From: Podarcis raffonei
Lineage: Eukaryota > Chordata > Lepidosauria > Squamata > Lacertidae
Length of the DNA stretch: 64,000 nt
Assembly: GCF_027172205.1 (NCBI RefSeq)
Contig: NC_070614.1
Coordinates: forward strand, 39,810,001 to 39,874,000
Direction of reading: 5' to 3'
Below the pieces are notes generated by a model, which had not been told where the DNA came from, did not search any database, and worked only from the letters and a program-made list of their open reading frames with translations. The translations under genes and the position numbers were made by a program. Shown here in pieces: positions 1-11,084 of the stretch. Position 1 is the first letter of the stretch; the number at the start of each line of letters is the position of its first letter.

Positions 1-1143
1 CTCTTGGGAGGGAATTCCACTACAGAGGAGCAGCCACAGAAAAGGCTCTCTCTTGATACCACCAACTGTGCTTCTGATGTTGATCGGACTGAGAAAAAGT
101 GCTCACCTGAGCTGGAGATGTAATCTTTCAGGCAGTCAGGGCCTAAGTCAAAATCTCAATCCTTGTATCTGCCCCCCCCCCAAAAAAAAATCTGTAAAGA
201 AAATTAACAAACCACAGTTTCCAGGATTCTTTGGCGGAGCCATGAGTGTTGAAGTGTTATAAGAGTGCCTTAATTGTATGATGTTTTAGGCTTAACTGTC
301 GGTCTAGAGTGGGACTTCCTTCCAAGTAAATGTAGGATTGCACATTAATTTTATTTTCTCTTCAAATATGCATTTCCAAAAGTGCATCTGGATGCATTTT
401 GAGCCAAGAATTGTACCAGAAGATTCAGGAATGGTGAATGTGCATGGGAAACAACGCTCTGTTCCACACATTAGCCCAGGAAGTGCCAGCCATATCCGTC
501 CATGTTGCAATTCATAAAAATCAAATTTGACAGTAATTCTATGCACAGTCACCTGGGATATGAGCTCCTTTGAATTCAGTTGCTCTGTTCTTGCAACTCC
601 TTCCTTGAACTTAGTTGCCCTGTTCCCTCCTGGTAGGAAGACAAGAAGATGTATTGATATTGTTACAAAAGTTGGGTGCCACCCCCACTCTCTGCCAAGC
701 CATAGCAAGATCCCTAGGGGTTCCAGGCACTCACCCCTTCAAATACCCTGGTCAGAAGAGGTTTAATGTGGAGAATTTGTGGTAATCAGTGGGGAGCACA
801 TCCTTTGGGAGCACAGCGAGATTTCTTATCGTGTACAAGAAAACCATGAAGTTATTAAATTCCATAAGTCACGGTTCCTTGAAATGCCAACCAGTCTATA
901 CATATTTTGAGGGTGTGCTGTTTTGACTGTGCCTTGCTTCCCTCTGCTGGAAAGAACAAAAAGTTTCAGACAGGAAATGCAGTGTTATTACCAGAAGAAA
1001 TGCCGGTAGATGCAAATCCAAACCACAAATCTGAAGCCCTGCAAAAAGTTGCAGGCATGTTGTTTTGCTTACAAATCAGCTTCAAGAAGAATTCTGGAGA
1101 TCACAAATGTTTGCTCAGTTCTTTGTGACAATTTAGTTTCAAA
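1..1143. other. No recognisable gene or repeat
   Basis: Unique-looking sequence. Open frames up to 134 codons exist on both strands but show no domain or splice structure. Confidence 0.5.
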
Positions 1144-1389
1144 TACAGTGGTACCTCGGGTCAAGTACTTATTTCATTCCAGAGGTCTGTACTTAACCTG
1201 AAACTGTTCTTAACCTGAAGCACCACTTTAGCTAATGGGGCCTCCTGCTGCTGCTGCGCCGCCGGAGCACGATTTCTGTTCTCAATCTGAAGCAAAGTTC
1301 TTAACCTGAAGCACTATTTCTGGGTTAGTGGAGTGTGTAACCTGAAGCGTATGTAACCTGAAGCATATGTAACCTGAGGTACCACTGTA
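1144..1389. mobile_element. TA-flanked MITE, family A (GTGGTACCTCGG ends)
   Basis: Bounded by TACAGTGGTACCTCGG and its inverted form GAGGTACCACTGTA, with TA at both ends as expected for a Tc1/mariner-type target. The interior repeats a CTTAACCTGAAGC motif several times and contains a GC-rich CTGCTGCTGCGCCGCC run. No coding capacity. Confidence 0.7.
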
Positions 1390-1588
1390 GAAGTATTATC
1401 CTTCTTAGGGATGAGTGAATCTATCTGCTTTGGTTTCTCTCAGTTTTGTGTAGTATAGAATTTTATTAGAGGCATTTATCATATTAAGCAATATTTTATA
1501 GAAATATAATAAAAGGCATTATATCAAAAGAAAAGAATAATATAGAAAAAGAAAGTATAAAATCTTCATGATCCTCATAAAAAACAAT

Positions 1589-2035
1589 TACTGTATTTTT
1601 CGCTCTATAAGACACACTTTTTCCCCTCCAACAATTAAGGGGAAATGTGTGTGCGTCTTATGGAGCGAATGCAGGCCCCTTGGCTTCAGCGATAGCAACA
1701 CGAAGCCACCAAAGCGCAAAGGGAGCGCTCCCTCTGCACTCTGGAGGCTTCACGTTGCTTTCGCTGAAGCCTGGAGAGCGAGAGGGGTCGGTGCACACCG
1801 GTCCCTCTTGCTTTCCTGGCTTCACTTCACTGGAGAGGCGCTGCACAGCTTTCCCTCTCTGCGCAGCGCCCCTTCAGCAAAGTGGGAGAAGAAATGGAAG
1901 GGGCTCTGTTTCTCCTGACGCTTCGCTGAAGGGGCATTGAGCAGAGAGGGGGAGATTCCCCCCCCCTTGTTCTCTCCCTCTAAAACAAGATGTGTCCTAT
2001 GGTTGGGTGCGTCCTATAGAGCGAAAAATACGGTA
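1589..2035. mobile_element. MITE with GTATTTTTCGCTCTATAAGAC terminal repeats
   Basis: The left end TACTGTATTTTTCGCTC is mirrored by GAGCGAAAAATACGGTA on the right, and TA dinucleotides flank both. A second inner pair (GTGCGTCTTATGGAGCG) lies near the left end. The interior is GC-rich and non-coding. A sister copy is at 19594-20094. Confidence 0.7.
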
Positions 2036-2399
2036 TATAGCAATATCCTATTTTACCTGTGATTTCCCAAGAAAAGCTCAACAACTTTCATTCCATAAAA
2101 AACTCAACAGCTTTGGCTGTGCCCTTGCAATGGATATAAAGAATGTGGGTTTCAAAAAGCAGTAGAAGCTGCTGGTCGGAGACTCTACAGCACTTTTCAC
2201 CCATGAATTTGGTGCTGTCTCCAATGACATCATAGTGGCTGCAGTGCAGCATCCAAACATTAGGGGGTGCCAGAGTGGTGTGACATCTCCACTGACCTTA
2301 ACTGTAACCCTGAGCAATTGAGGATGATCCCATTGAGATAACATTCCTAGAACTGAGAAAGGAACACATAATTTTCCTCGACGAAACATCAGATGACTC

Positions 2400-2790
2400 C
2401 ACTGTCATAAAGTTCTTACTTATGTTTACTCAGGAATCTCCTTTCTTGTAACTTGAAGCCATTGGTTCAGGTCCTTCCTTCCGGAGCTGGAGAAAGCAAA
2501 CTTGCTCCATCTTCCACGTGACAGCCCTTAAGATATTTGAAGATGGCTATCATATCTCCTCTCCGTCTCCTCTTTTCCAGGCTAAACATACCCAGCTCCT
2601 TTGAGCGCTCTTCGTAAGGCTTAGTTTCCAGACCCTTGATTTTGGTCACGTTCTGGCTTGTCCACATCCTTCTTAAATTGTGGCACCCAGAACTGGACAC
2701 AGTATTCCAGATGTGGTCTGACCGAGGCAGTACAGAGTGGTTATGATGGATGAAACAGTTGCTCACGTAGACGACAGGTGCAAGCAAATG
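2400..2790 (-). mobile_element. CR1-like LINE fragment
   Basis: The minus-strand reading gives [20 protein letters not shown] followed by KRRRRGDMIAIFKYLKG, the familiar C-terminal part of CR1 ORF2. It is truncated at both ends. Confidence 0.8.
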
Positions 2791-2824
2791 GTGTGGTTTA
2801 AGGATGAGCATGGATTCATATCTG

Positions 2825-3109
2825 CAGCGGTGTAGCTAGCTGCTTGCCCTGCACCCTGGGTCGGGGCGAGCCGCCCATTGGGTAGGGTGATTTGGGGCAG
2901 GGCACGCTACGTGGAGCCTTGCCACCACCTCCTCCTCTGCTGTAGGTTGGCAGCTAGGCAGGTGAAAGCCCCATGCTGCCATTTTGGGCAGCACAGAGCC
3001 TGCAGATGCCCGAGCCACTGCACTCGCAAGAGAAATGCGTGGCTGGGGCACACTGCAGGCCCCACGGTAAGTGGCGCCCAGTGGACCTTCCGCCATAGCT
3101 ATGCCTCTG
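2825..3109. mobile_element. hAT-type non-autonomous element (CAGCGGTGTAGCTA ends)
   Basis: Terminal repeats CAGCGGTGTAGCTAG and AGCTATGCCTCTG. The flanks CATATCTG and CATGTTTG match at 6 of 8 bases, consistent with an aged 8-bp hAT target duplication. A related element is at 19132-19488. Confidence 0.6.
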
Positions 3110-3137
3110 CATGTTTGATGCTGCTTAGCCTACATAC

Positions 3138-3370
3138 TGAAATATACTGTAGTGATTTCATGCTCTTTATTGCCGCTTGTAAAACAGTGATTGATTTGTC
3201 CCCTAAACCTCAGGCTTTTATATACATTAATTACACATTGAGTCCCGTCTGATTGGCTGATTCTGCTTCCCTCCTGGAGCCTGATTGGTCTTTTCCTGCA
3301 AGCCAATCAGTTGTTGCATTCTAGGATCCTACTTGCCTATTGTTCTAGGATCCAAGCTTAGTATATAACA
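3138..3370 (-). mobile_element. Solo LTR fossil, endogenous retrovirus type (copy A)
   Basis: Read on the minus strand it begins TGTTATATACTAAG, has CCAAT boxes, a TATATAAAAGCC box, an AATAAAGAGC polyadenylation signal and ends TATATTTCA. It is related to the LTR at 27488-27857 but shorter. No internal region is present. No clear target duplication remains, suggesting greater age. Confidence 0.7.
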
Positions 3371-3619
3371 CCACTAAAGGGTTTCAACAGATAATTGACC
3401 TAGTTATCCCACTAACACTCTTGACTCTCACTGCAAACCCTGGAAAGACAAAGGGAACAGCAAACTCACCATATTTATCCAAAGAAAATTTTTCCCCCAG
3501 GTTAAGAACAAGCAACCGCTAATTGCCCTGTAATTTATAGCCCATTATCATTCAATAATTTTTTTTTTAATGGTAGCAGAATTTCATCTTTGTTCCCAGG
3601 ATGCTAATTCACCCAGGCC

Positions 3620-3736
3620 TAAGGTTTATTTTATTTTATTTTATTTATTAAATTTGTATACCACCCTTCATCTGAAGATTGCTGGGCGGTTCACAACATA
3701 AAAAATACAAAAACAAGAGGACCAAACCCATTTAAA
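3620..3736 (-). mobile_element. LINE 3' end of CR1/L2 type (host site of a hAT insertion)
   Basis: A TTTATTTTATTTATTAAA tract is followed by TTTGTATACCACCCTTC and a GGCGGTTCACAACAT segment. This terminal signature recurs at 4605-4720, 6150-6320 and 12310-12420. Confidence 0.5.
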
Positions 3737-3744
3737 AGGCCATG

Positions 3745-3910
3745 CAGTGGCGTAGCGTAGGGGGTGCAGGGGGGGCCGGCCGCACCGGGCGCAACATTTG
3801 AGGGGGGCGCACTAATCTAGTGGAAGAGACTCGAGTGCTAAAATCCACGGGTTAGGGGGCGCAAATTACTTGCCTTGCCCTGGGTGCTGCCAACCCACGC
3901 TACGCCACTG
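3745..3910. mobile_element. hAT-type non-autonomous element with perfect 8-bp target duplication
   Basis: Terminal repeats CAGTGGCGTAGCG and CGCTACGCCACTG are flanked on both sides by AGGCCATG (3737-3744 and 3911-3918). The perfect duplication implies a fairly recent insertion. Confidence 0.85.
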
Positions 3911-3918
3911 AGGCCATG

Positions 3919-4604
3919 GAATGTCAATCAGCCAAAGGCCTCGTTACTATAGAAACATTTTTGCCAGATGCCAAAGCTATGTAATGCAGATGACAGGCAA
4001 GCCTCCCTGTGATTTTTAACAGCACCAGACTGTTCAGCCCCATTCTCAAATGCAGGGATGGGCGTGTGTGGTTGCACACACAGGAGCCTGTGAAGAATTC
4101 AACGTATGTGTTATGTCTTTGGAAATCTATTGGAAAAGCAGTTGGGAAATTGCCCTGAAGCCTAAGGCTAGGGTGGAATGTTGAGTCTGTATGATAAAAG
4201 GCTTAAGGAATACTTGATTTGATTGTGAACAGATGCGAACTGTTTCATAGGTGTGTTCTCTACCCACAGGAGAGAGAAATCAGGCATTAGGGTGACCCAG
4301 GAGGAGGGAAGGGTGAGAAATTGAGGTGAGAAATTCCCATAATTCCAATATTTCTATTGTTATGTTGTTTCTTCCCAGTTTTCCTGCCTATTTCCCACTT
4401 TCTTTATTCTGCTTAATTAAAAGTTAAAAGAATATAATCCTAGCAAGCAATGACTAAACTGGTTATCCTTGTTTGCTTCCTCACTTAGTTATCTTACCAT
4501 TTTGTCCGTGTAGCAGGAGGTGTTGACTAGATTTTACTGTTAACTAGATTACACGTGCTGAACTTTATGCAAGGGATTAGGAGCTCAGGATGTCTCTTCA
4601 ATGC
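3919..4604. other. No recognisable feature
   Basis: AT-rich unique-looking DNA. Nothing supportable was seen. Confidence 0.5.
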
Positions 4605-4720
4605 ATTATTAATTGATTGATTGATTGATTAAATTTATATACCACCTTTCGTCTGTAGATTGCAGAGCATTTCACAGTATAAAAGCACAAAATGTATAAC
4701 ATAATAACCAATTAACCAGT
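4605..4720 (-). mobile_element. LINE 3' end fragment with ATTG/ATTA simple tract
   Basis: A run of ATTGATTG units leads into AAATTTATATACCACCTTTC and a CACAGTATAAAAGCAC segment, the same terminal signature as at 3620. Confidence 0.5.
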
Positions 4721-5059
4721 ATTAGCCAAGGTTTCTTGCTCCAGGTGACATGACCAACCATCATTAAAAAAAAGCTTAGTATGAGTAGCACAACTTTTAC
4801 AATTTTGCTTAAATTCTGTCTTGTTTTCATTAGGGTCAGCAAAGCACTGCAGTCAAAACCTCACAACCCAGAATGACCCACAATGACCTTATTGGCTGAG
4901 GCAACGCAGTAAGATGTGTGGGGTTGAAATAGTAAAATTATCACGATGGAATGGGACATCCCTATTTTCATCGGATAAATGTTGGAGGGTATGGGATTGG
5001 TGTTATATGCTCAAACTGCCTTGCTCTGGTGAGCAATCTGGCCATTGCATTATGCACCA

Positions 5060-5550
5060 GCTGAGGTTTCCGAATGGTCTTCAGACACTCTCTGCCACCA
5101 AGGTCACCTGGGCCTCAAACAACAGCAGTGGATCCAGGAGCACCCCAAGCTATATACCTGCTCCTTAAGAGGGAATGTAACCCCCTCAAGAGCAACCAAT
5201 CTCCCACCTATCTGGTCTAGAAAACCACCCACTAACAGTGCCTCTGTCTTATCTGGATTGAGCTTCAGTTTATTCGCCTTGGTTTTCGAACATTTCAGAA
5301 ATTGAACGGACTTCCAGAATGGATTACATTCGAGAACCAAAGTATCACATGTAGATACTAAATATCATGGGAGATAGAATTGAGCCCTGAGAGACACCAT
5401 CTTGAAGGCCCCCGGCTGCTGAAAAGCAATTCCCAAGCATCACCCGCTGCGAAAAACCATCCAAGTAGGATTGGAACCACTGTTAAGCAACTCGGATAGC
5501 CTCTCCAGGAGGATATGGTGTTGATGGTATCAAAAGTCATTTAGAGCAAA
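5060..5550 (-). mobile_element. L2/CR1-like LINE reverse-transcriptase fragment, interrupted by a MITE piece
   Basis: The minus-strand reading includes KLKLNPDKTEALLVGG and ALEGVTFPLKEQVYSLG, a reverse-transcriptase signature of L2/RexBabar-like LINEs. Upstream, 5350-5550 holds the preceding RT part in other frames. A family C MITE fragment (GGACTTCCAGAATGGATTAC) separates them at 5283-5345. Confidence 0.7.
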
Positions 5551-5804
5551 ACCAAAAAGGAATCTTAGTACCTTCACAGCTGATGGATTTATTAGGGCAC
5601 AAACACTTGAGATCTAGGGCCCACATCATCAGATGAATTACTTGTAATTTTAGCTGACATATTTGCAGAACGCACCAGTAATGAGGGACAAAATGTCAAT
5701 AGTAGGCCTGTAAGGCCATGAAATGAAAGTAAAAGTACAGTCAGTGCTATTTTAACATAAAACTCAAATGCATACAAGATAAGTGCAGGCAAGAGATGTC
5801 AGTG

Positions 5805-5808
5805 GTGG

Positions 5809-5857
<49 letters not shown>

Positions 5858-5965
5858 TTATTTGTACCCCACCCATCTGACTGGGGTGCCCCAGCCACTC
5901 TGAGCAGCTTCCAGCATATATAAAAAAACACAATAAAACATAATAAAACATCTGGTAACACAATT
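5805..5965 (-). mobile_element. LINE 3' end with (TAA)n tail
   Basis: An (ATA)n run at about 5815-5858 is followed by TTATTTGTACCCCACCCATC and GCCCCAGCCACTCTGAGCAG. The same terminus recurs at 12456-12545 and, in the opposite orientation, at 38780-38860. Confidence 0.65.
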
Positions 5966-6129
5966 CCAGAGGGAAGGGGGAACCTTGATATGGCTTGAAA
6001 ACTAACGGAGTTGAATCACACATAACTCGGACACTCTAACTAGTTCAACAATTTCATTCTGGAGTCTCCCTTTAAAGTTATTGTATGGAAAAAAGGTGGC
6101 TTTCTTAATAGCAAAGTGTACTGAAGTGT

Positions 6130-7438
6130 ACTGAGCAGCTTAAACAACTGTCTGTCTGTCTGTCTGTCTGTCTATTTATACATACTGCCCTTCATCCAAG
6201 AATCACAGGGAGGTTTACAATATAAAAATACAAAAAATACATAACACAATAACAAATGAAATAACACATGCTCCCCCTGCACATGCACAGTTTAAAAGGC
6301 CATCAGTTGTTTAACTGCCCGAAAGCCTGTGAGAAGAGAAATGCTTTTTGCCTGGCACCTAAATAGACAACTGGTTTCTGAATATTGTAATTTTTGATAT
6401 CAGATTTGTGTCCCATTTATCTTTTGCAAAGTTGGTGCAAAGATCTGCCCAGCGCCCCCAAATTTAGTTTACCCGTCCCCAATTTTTTTAGGGGGGGCAA
6501 ACTCAAAGTTGTTGAGCTTTATTTGGGAGGGGGGGACTTTCACCCCATTGCTTTTCATTGCCACCGATCAAGAGGGACAGTAGGTATACATTTGCCACCA
6601 CCCAGAATATATTTGGCACCCCCCAGAATTTGGCGCTGGGGTGCCCTGCACCCCTTGCACCCCCTGGGAAAGACGGCCCTGCAGACTGGCCTATGCAGAA
6701 GGCAGGAGGGCATCACTGGTCAAGCAATAACATTTATAATGTTGGAGAACAAGCAGATGAATGCTTTGCGTACCCTGATCTTACTTGATCCCATAATAGT
6801 TATTTCTGAATGAAGCATGAATATGAGCACACTGTTGGCATCTGAGGGGTGTGTGTGTGTGTGTGTGTTCAGGAACGGACAGTGCAGTCATGTTTGCATG
6901 GGTTCATGCCTAAGTCCACCCTGTCCTGTCCTCACTTTAATTTGCGATTTTAAAAAGAATGAAATTTATTTACAGTAACATGAGGTGGTCTGAGAGCTGC
7001 CCTTTAGAACTTCCCCATTTTTAATTTTATTTTTTATAATTAAAAGCCATTCGAAATGGTTCAAGAAGTCAGCTGCTGCCAACGCTAAGGGGCCTCAGAT
7101 GCTCCCCTCAGACTGACCAGACACGGCGGTGTCTTGTTCCTCACAGGGGCACAATATTAGACAGCGAAAACAGATGACTGCCATTATGATGGCAGCAGCC
7201 AGGCTTCCTAGTCAACTGAAGTGGCCTTTACCTGCAAATAAAGCTTTTAAAAGACAAGCCTCAGACTACCTCATATAGATAATGAAAAATCTGAGAGAGA
7301 AAATCTGAGAGGAACTAATTTAGTTGCAGAATCAGGCCAGTTCATTGTGCAATATGAACCAACTGAACTCGGGCATTCCTAATTGTGCTGATCATCGCTG
7401 CTGAATTTGTTTAAGGTTAGGGATATCTCTGCAAGTCC
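6130..7438. other. LINE tail, low-complexity and unassigned DNA
   Basis: A (CTGT)n run at 6151-6175 leads into a LINE 3' end (6170-6320). A C/A-rich tract at 6430-6680 resembles an old hAT-like element (CGCCCCCAAATTT and GGCGCTGGGGTGCCC). A (GT)n run is at 6849-6869. Nothing is recognised from 6880 to 7438. Confidence 0.4.
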
Positions 7439-7535
7439 ACTCTTTCCAGGGTTTCAGTCCTTCCTGGAGTTGCCAGGGATTAAAACTTAGACCCTCTGCA
7501 TATCAAGCAAATGCTCTGCTACTCAGCTATGGCTT
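7439..7535 (-). mobile_element. tRNA-derived SINE
   Basis: The minus strand reads GCCATAGCTGAGTAGCAGAGC, then TGCAGAGGGTCTAAG and TTTTAATCCCTGGCAAC, a degenerate tRNA head with A and B boxes. Related copies are at 49238-49395 and 57950-58012. Confidence 0.55.
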
Positions 7536-7751
7536 TTCCCAAAGGCCGTAGGACACTGCAGGAAGAGTCAACAAGTTGTAATCCTGTCGCTTCCTTTTCT
7601 GGACCAGTCATGAAATAATAGGCTTTGGCAATTTGTTTATTAGGATGGGGTAGCGTTTCCTGATGTAAATCCTTCAAGTGTGAATCCCTGCCTAAGGAAC
7701 TGAAACAAATGAGCCTGTTTCTTGGGTTTGGCAGGATAATTATAGATCAAA

Positions 7752-8101
7752 GGGACGCAGGTGGCACTGTGAATTAAACCACAGAGTCTAGGACTTGCCG
7801 ATCGGCGGTTCGAATCCCTGCGACGGGGTGAGCTCCTGTTGCTCGGTTCCTGCTCCTGCCAACCTAGCAGTTCGAAAGCACGTCAAAGTGCAAGTAGATA
7901 AATAGGTACCGCTCTGGCGGGAAGGTAAATGGCGTTTCCGTGTGCTGCTCTGGTTTGCCAGAAGCGGCTTAGTCATGCTGGCCACATGACCCGGAAGCTG
8001 TACGCCGGCTCCCTCGGCCAATAAAGTGAGATGAGTGCCGCAACCCCAGAGTAGGTCACGACTGGACTTAATGGTCAGGGGTCCCTTTATCTTTACCTTA
8101 A
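7752..8101 (+). mobile_element. Sauria-type SINE, full length, with target duplication
   Basis: The tRNA-related head has box A near GGTGGCACTGTGAATTAAAC and box B GGTTCGAATCC. The body includes GCACGTCAAAGTGCAAGTAG and GGTCACGACTGG, and the tail is (ACCTTT)n-like. TATAGATCAA occurs on both sides (7741-7750 and 8102-8111). Confidence 0.88.
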
Positions 8102-8114
8102 TATAGATCAAGTG

Positions 8115-8718
8115 CAGGGGTCGGCAAACTAAGGCCCATGGGCTGGATGCGGCCCACCGGGCTCGTTAATTCAACTCGCTAACCTTGCGGACCCTGCCGC
8201 CTGCTTGGTCAGTCCCCATGCTAAACTGACGCGGCGTAAAGGCCTTGTCGCATGGGGACTGATGTCCGCGACATGACACAGCTTCTGATTGGCTGCAGGA
8301 AGCTCCTGCAGCCAATCAGAAGCCGCGGACGCTTCTGGGTGGGCGGCGATGCTGGCGCAGCCTCCACACCGCTGCCACTTCCTCCCGCTCGGCTCTTCCA
8401 GCTCAGCCGCTTCCTCCTGTTCGCCGATCTCAGCGGGAAGGAAAGGGCGGCACCCAGAGGCGACCAAGCAGGAGGAGCTGAGCTGGTGGAAGCGGTGGCG
8501 GCAGCATGGAGGCTGCCTTTGCTGCCCAGGCCAGCAGCTTGGGCTCTGCGCCCTGCCGAGACAGAGAACGCTGCTGAAGACAAGGCGGCGTTGGAGGCTG
8601 CAGCGTCAGTGTGGGGGGTCCTTTTTGGGGGGTGCTTTTGGGAGAGGGTGGGTCCGGCCCCCACAAGGTCTGAGGGACAATGGACTGGCCCCTTCCTGAA
8701 AAAGTTTGCTGACCCCTG
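8115..8718. mobile_element. hAT-type non-autonomous element, about 600 bp
   Basis: Terminal repeats CAGGGGTCGGCAAAC and GTTTGCTGACCCCTG. The flanks ATCAAGTG (8107-8114) and ATAAAGTG (8719-8726) match at 7 of 8. A palindrome around GATTGGCTGCAGGAAGCTCC lies near the left end. The GC-rich interior has long chance open frames but no recognisable protein. Confidence 0.8.
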
Positions 8719-9040
8719 ATAAAGTGCATGCAGTAGCTGGCCTTGCGAACATATGTGAAGTGGGCAGTGAACTTCTGTATAAATATTAGATGGATGTTGG
8801 GGAAACAAGCCTTCTCTGTAGTCCGATGTTCTTGGTAAGGTAGCCAGGTGAAAAAGAGAGCCGGGCTCCTGCACCATTAATAGTGGTACTGAAATGGCAA
8901 TTTCTCCCTCTTTTTCACAATTGTCAAAGGTCTAGGCATTCTGTCCCATTTTTCTCCTGGCTCCTAGGTGTTGACCATGTTCTTATTGGCTGATTTTAAT
9001 TTATCCTTATTTTGTTTCTTTTTGTCTGTTTTTTAAAAGA

Positions 9041-9049
9041 TAGATAGAT

Positions 9050-9091
<42 letters not shown>

Positions 9092-9093
9092 CA

Positions 9094-9134
<41 letters not shown>

Positions 9135-9145
9135 ATAGATAGATC
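9041..9145. repeat. Compound microsatellite (GATA)n-(GGCA)n
   Basis: About 15 GATA units run into about nine GGCA units, then three more GATA. A (CT)n run follows at 9173-9195. Confidence 0.95.
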
Positions 9146-9195
9146 GAATTTATTATTGTAGCTTATGCCACTTCTCTCTCTCTCTCTCTCTCTCT

Positions 9196-9857
9196 TTTCT
9201 AGTAAGTCACTCATGCCATCTTCAGAAAAGTAGCATTTATTTGCCTATAAATAAATAAATAAATATTCTAAGAAAATAACTTCTGGGCTCGTTGAGTGAG
9301 TTACCTGTTAGTGACTAAATAATTACCAGTAGATTTTTTTTTTTTTAAAAAAAAAGGTATAAGATTATTCTAATCTAAGAGAGTGGGCGGGTTAGTTTTA
9401 CCATTTTCAATCGTCCGATTTTCTAAAGTGTATGGAGAAAATTCAGAGCACCCTAGACTTGGAGTGTGGGGCTTGCACCACATTTCCACGTGTCATTTTG
9501 ATCTCGACTCATTTTGTCGCTATGCGCATGGTAGCATTTGAAATACGCAATTCTTAAAAAAAATAAAAGAAATGTTGGCGTGCTGTCAAGACACAGTGCA
9601 GGCAAAATCCAGAATGATAGTGGCCCACGTCCTGCTGTGGCCTGGAGTGAAGCCCAAATAGCACCCCACTCAACCACATGAGGGCCAACCACTTAAAATG
9701 CATTGCTGCCCCATTCTTGCCTTCCTCAGTTCCTCCTCTTGCGCCTTTATGATGCCCCTTGAGGCAGGCCGCATTTCCCCCGGCTGCGTGGCAAGGCCAG
9801 CCCTGTGGCAATCCTTTAAGGTACCTCTCCACTTCCTCCCCGTCACTCGCTCCCACC
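9196..9857. other. 3' flank of connexin-like gene 1
   Basis: Probable 3' UTR and downstream DNA of the gene read on the minus strand. A minus-strand AATAAA lies near 9235. No other gene is seen. Confidence 0.4.
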
Positions 9858-11084
9858 CTACACCCTCCTCTTGCCCCACATCTCATACTTTGCCATATAT
9901 TTTACCCCCTTCCCTCCTCCTGGGCTACCTCGGCCCCTTTTGGGCCCAGGCCTCACTGGCTCTTTCATTTGCATCATCCCAACAGTCCAGTTCTTCTTTT
10001 CCGGCCCCAGTTCTATGTCTCCCCTTAGCAATTTCCCCTCCGAATCCTCCTTGGTGGGCATGGAGCTCCGGCTATGCCCCGCCTCACTACCCTGGAAGTA
10101 GCAGGGGCAGTGCCGATTCTCCTGACAGCCGCAGGCCGCGTTTTTGCCGCCGCTGTTGCCTTGGCGGCAGCAGCAGTTCGCTCCCTCTGTCTGGCACCTG
10201 CATCCCACTGGTCCTGCCGCACTGCAGTCACTGCGGTAGCCATATGCCCCTTCCCATCCCAGGCCATCGCCCTGGGCATTGCGACATCCTGCTCCGTTAC
10301 GGAGACAGCCGCGTTCCGCGGCCTCTCCATCACAGTTGCCGCAGTGACCGGCCGCGGGCTTCCTTGTGCCGCCACCACTGCTGCCGCCACAAAAACCACA
10401 GGCCTGCCCGCCATGTGAGGCCAGATAGCCAATGCAGACGCAGACGTTGGCTGCCGCGCAAAAGGCCAGAACCCACAAAATGGCCTGCTTGTCGGCTCGT
10501 CCGTTGAGAGCGCACTGGGCCGTTTCGGGGCATACTGGGTTGTTCGGGCGGCATGTGACGATTCCTCGGGTCATAATTGGTAACTGGAGGCCAATGAGGG
10601 TCCACATGAAGCTCAGCTCTATGGCCAAAATCAAGACTATGGTGAAGATGTAGATCCCGTATCTCCAGCCGCCAAATTGAGGTTTGCCAACTGTTTCGCA
10701 GCACCCAGTTTCCCCAGGCTTTGGTTCTGCTTCCCCAGGCTTCCCGGACTTGTCCGTCGTCGAAACATACACAAACTTCATGAGCGCCACAGTGAAGATG
10801 ATGGCGATGAAATGGAAGGTCCAGAGGGCCGAGACGGGGATGGGGAACAGCTGGTTATAGCAGAGGACCGAACAGAACGTCTTTGCATCGCCAGTATCTT
10901 TGGGCCACTGGCAAATCATATCGGTCTTGAGGGAGTCCCAGGGTCCAAAGGCAAAAAAGAGAGTAACCATGCGGAGGCCAATGAGGAAGTACCATGGATT
11001 GATACCCTGGCATAACTTCTCTGCAGACAGTACCCCAATCGTTGGCTGGAAAAGCCGGGAAATTCCCCCGATAACGGCCGCCAT
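9858..11084 (-). CDS. Divergent connexin-like gap-junction protein with Cys/Gly-rich tail (connexin-like gene 1)
   Basis: The 408-residue product has the connexin plan: a short N-terminus, four membrane segments (about residues 29-48, 83-107, 142-166 and 200-222), two extracellular loops with three cysteines each, and a cytoplasmic tail. Family hallmarks are visible: a CYNQLFPIPVSALW stretch after the third cysteine of loop 1 (canonical CYDKSFPISHVRFW), W140-RYG before TM3, and CALNGRADKQAILW into TM4 (canonical C-SRPTEK-IF). The cysteines are C58/C71/C75 and C178/C185/C191, so loop 1 is C-X12-C-X3-C instead of the usual C-X6-C-X3-C. After TM4 the tail has about 16 cysteines among glycines over roughly 110 residues, then a basic end. 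I start at 11084 rather than an upstream in-frame ATG at 11135 because CTGCCTTCGCAG directly precedes the chosen ATG and looks like a splice acceptor, the usual connexin layout. It probably forms channels in the plasma membrane. The subfamily is unassigned; no breaks are seen. Confidence 0.85.
   Translation of the reverse strand: MAAVIGGISRLFQPTIGVLSAEKLCQGINPWYFLIGLRMVTLFFAFGPWDSLKTDMICQWPKDTGDAKTFCSVLCYNQLFPIPVSALWTFHFIAIIFTVALMKFVYVSTTDKSGKPGEAEPKPGETGCCETVGKPQFGGWRYGIYIFTIVLILAIELSFMWTLIGLQLPIMTRGIVTCRPNNPVCPETAQCALNGRADKQAILWVLAFCAAANVCVCIGYLASHGGQACGFCGGSSGGGTRKPAAGHCGNCDGEAAERGCLRNGAGCRNAQGDGLGWEGAYGYRSDCSAAGPVGCRCQTEGANCCCRQGNSGGKNAACGCQENRHCPCYFQGSEAGHSRSSMPTKEDSEGKLLRGDIELGPEKKNWTVGMMQMKEPVRPGPKRGRGSPGGGKGVKYMAKYEMWGKRRV

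Noticed and set aside
8221-8877. Several long frames in both directions, up to 218 codons
   Set aside because: All fall within the hAT-type element at 8115-8718 and its GC-rich interior. No transposase motif.
9041-9145. CRISPR-like array
   Set aside because: Simple tetranucleotide microsatellite without spacers. The window is vertebrate.
10025-10432. Minus-strand 135-codon Ala/Arg-rich frame
   Set aside because: Alternative frame of the connexin-like gene 1 tail. No motif.
9698-10507. Plus-strand open frame of 269 codons
   Set aside because: It is the antisense of the connexin-like gene 1 tail. The composition (Gly/Cys codons) keeps the other strand open. No domain.
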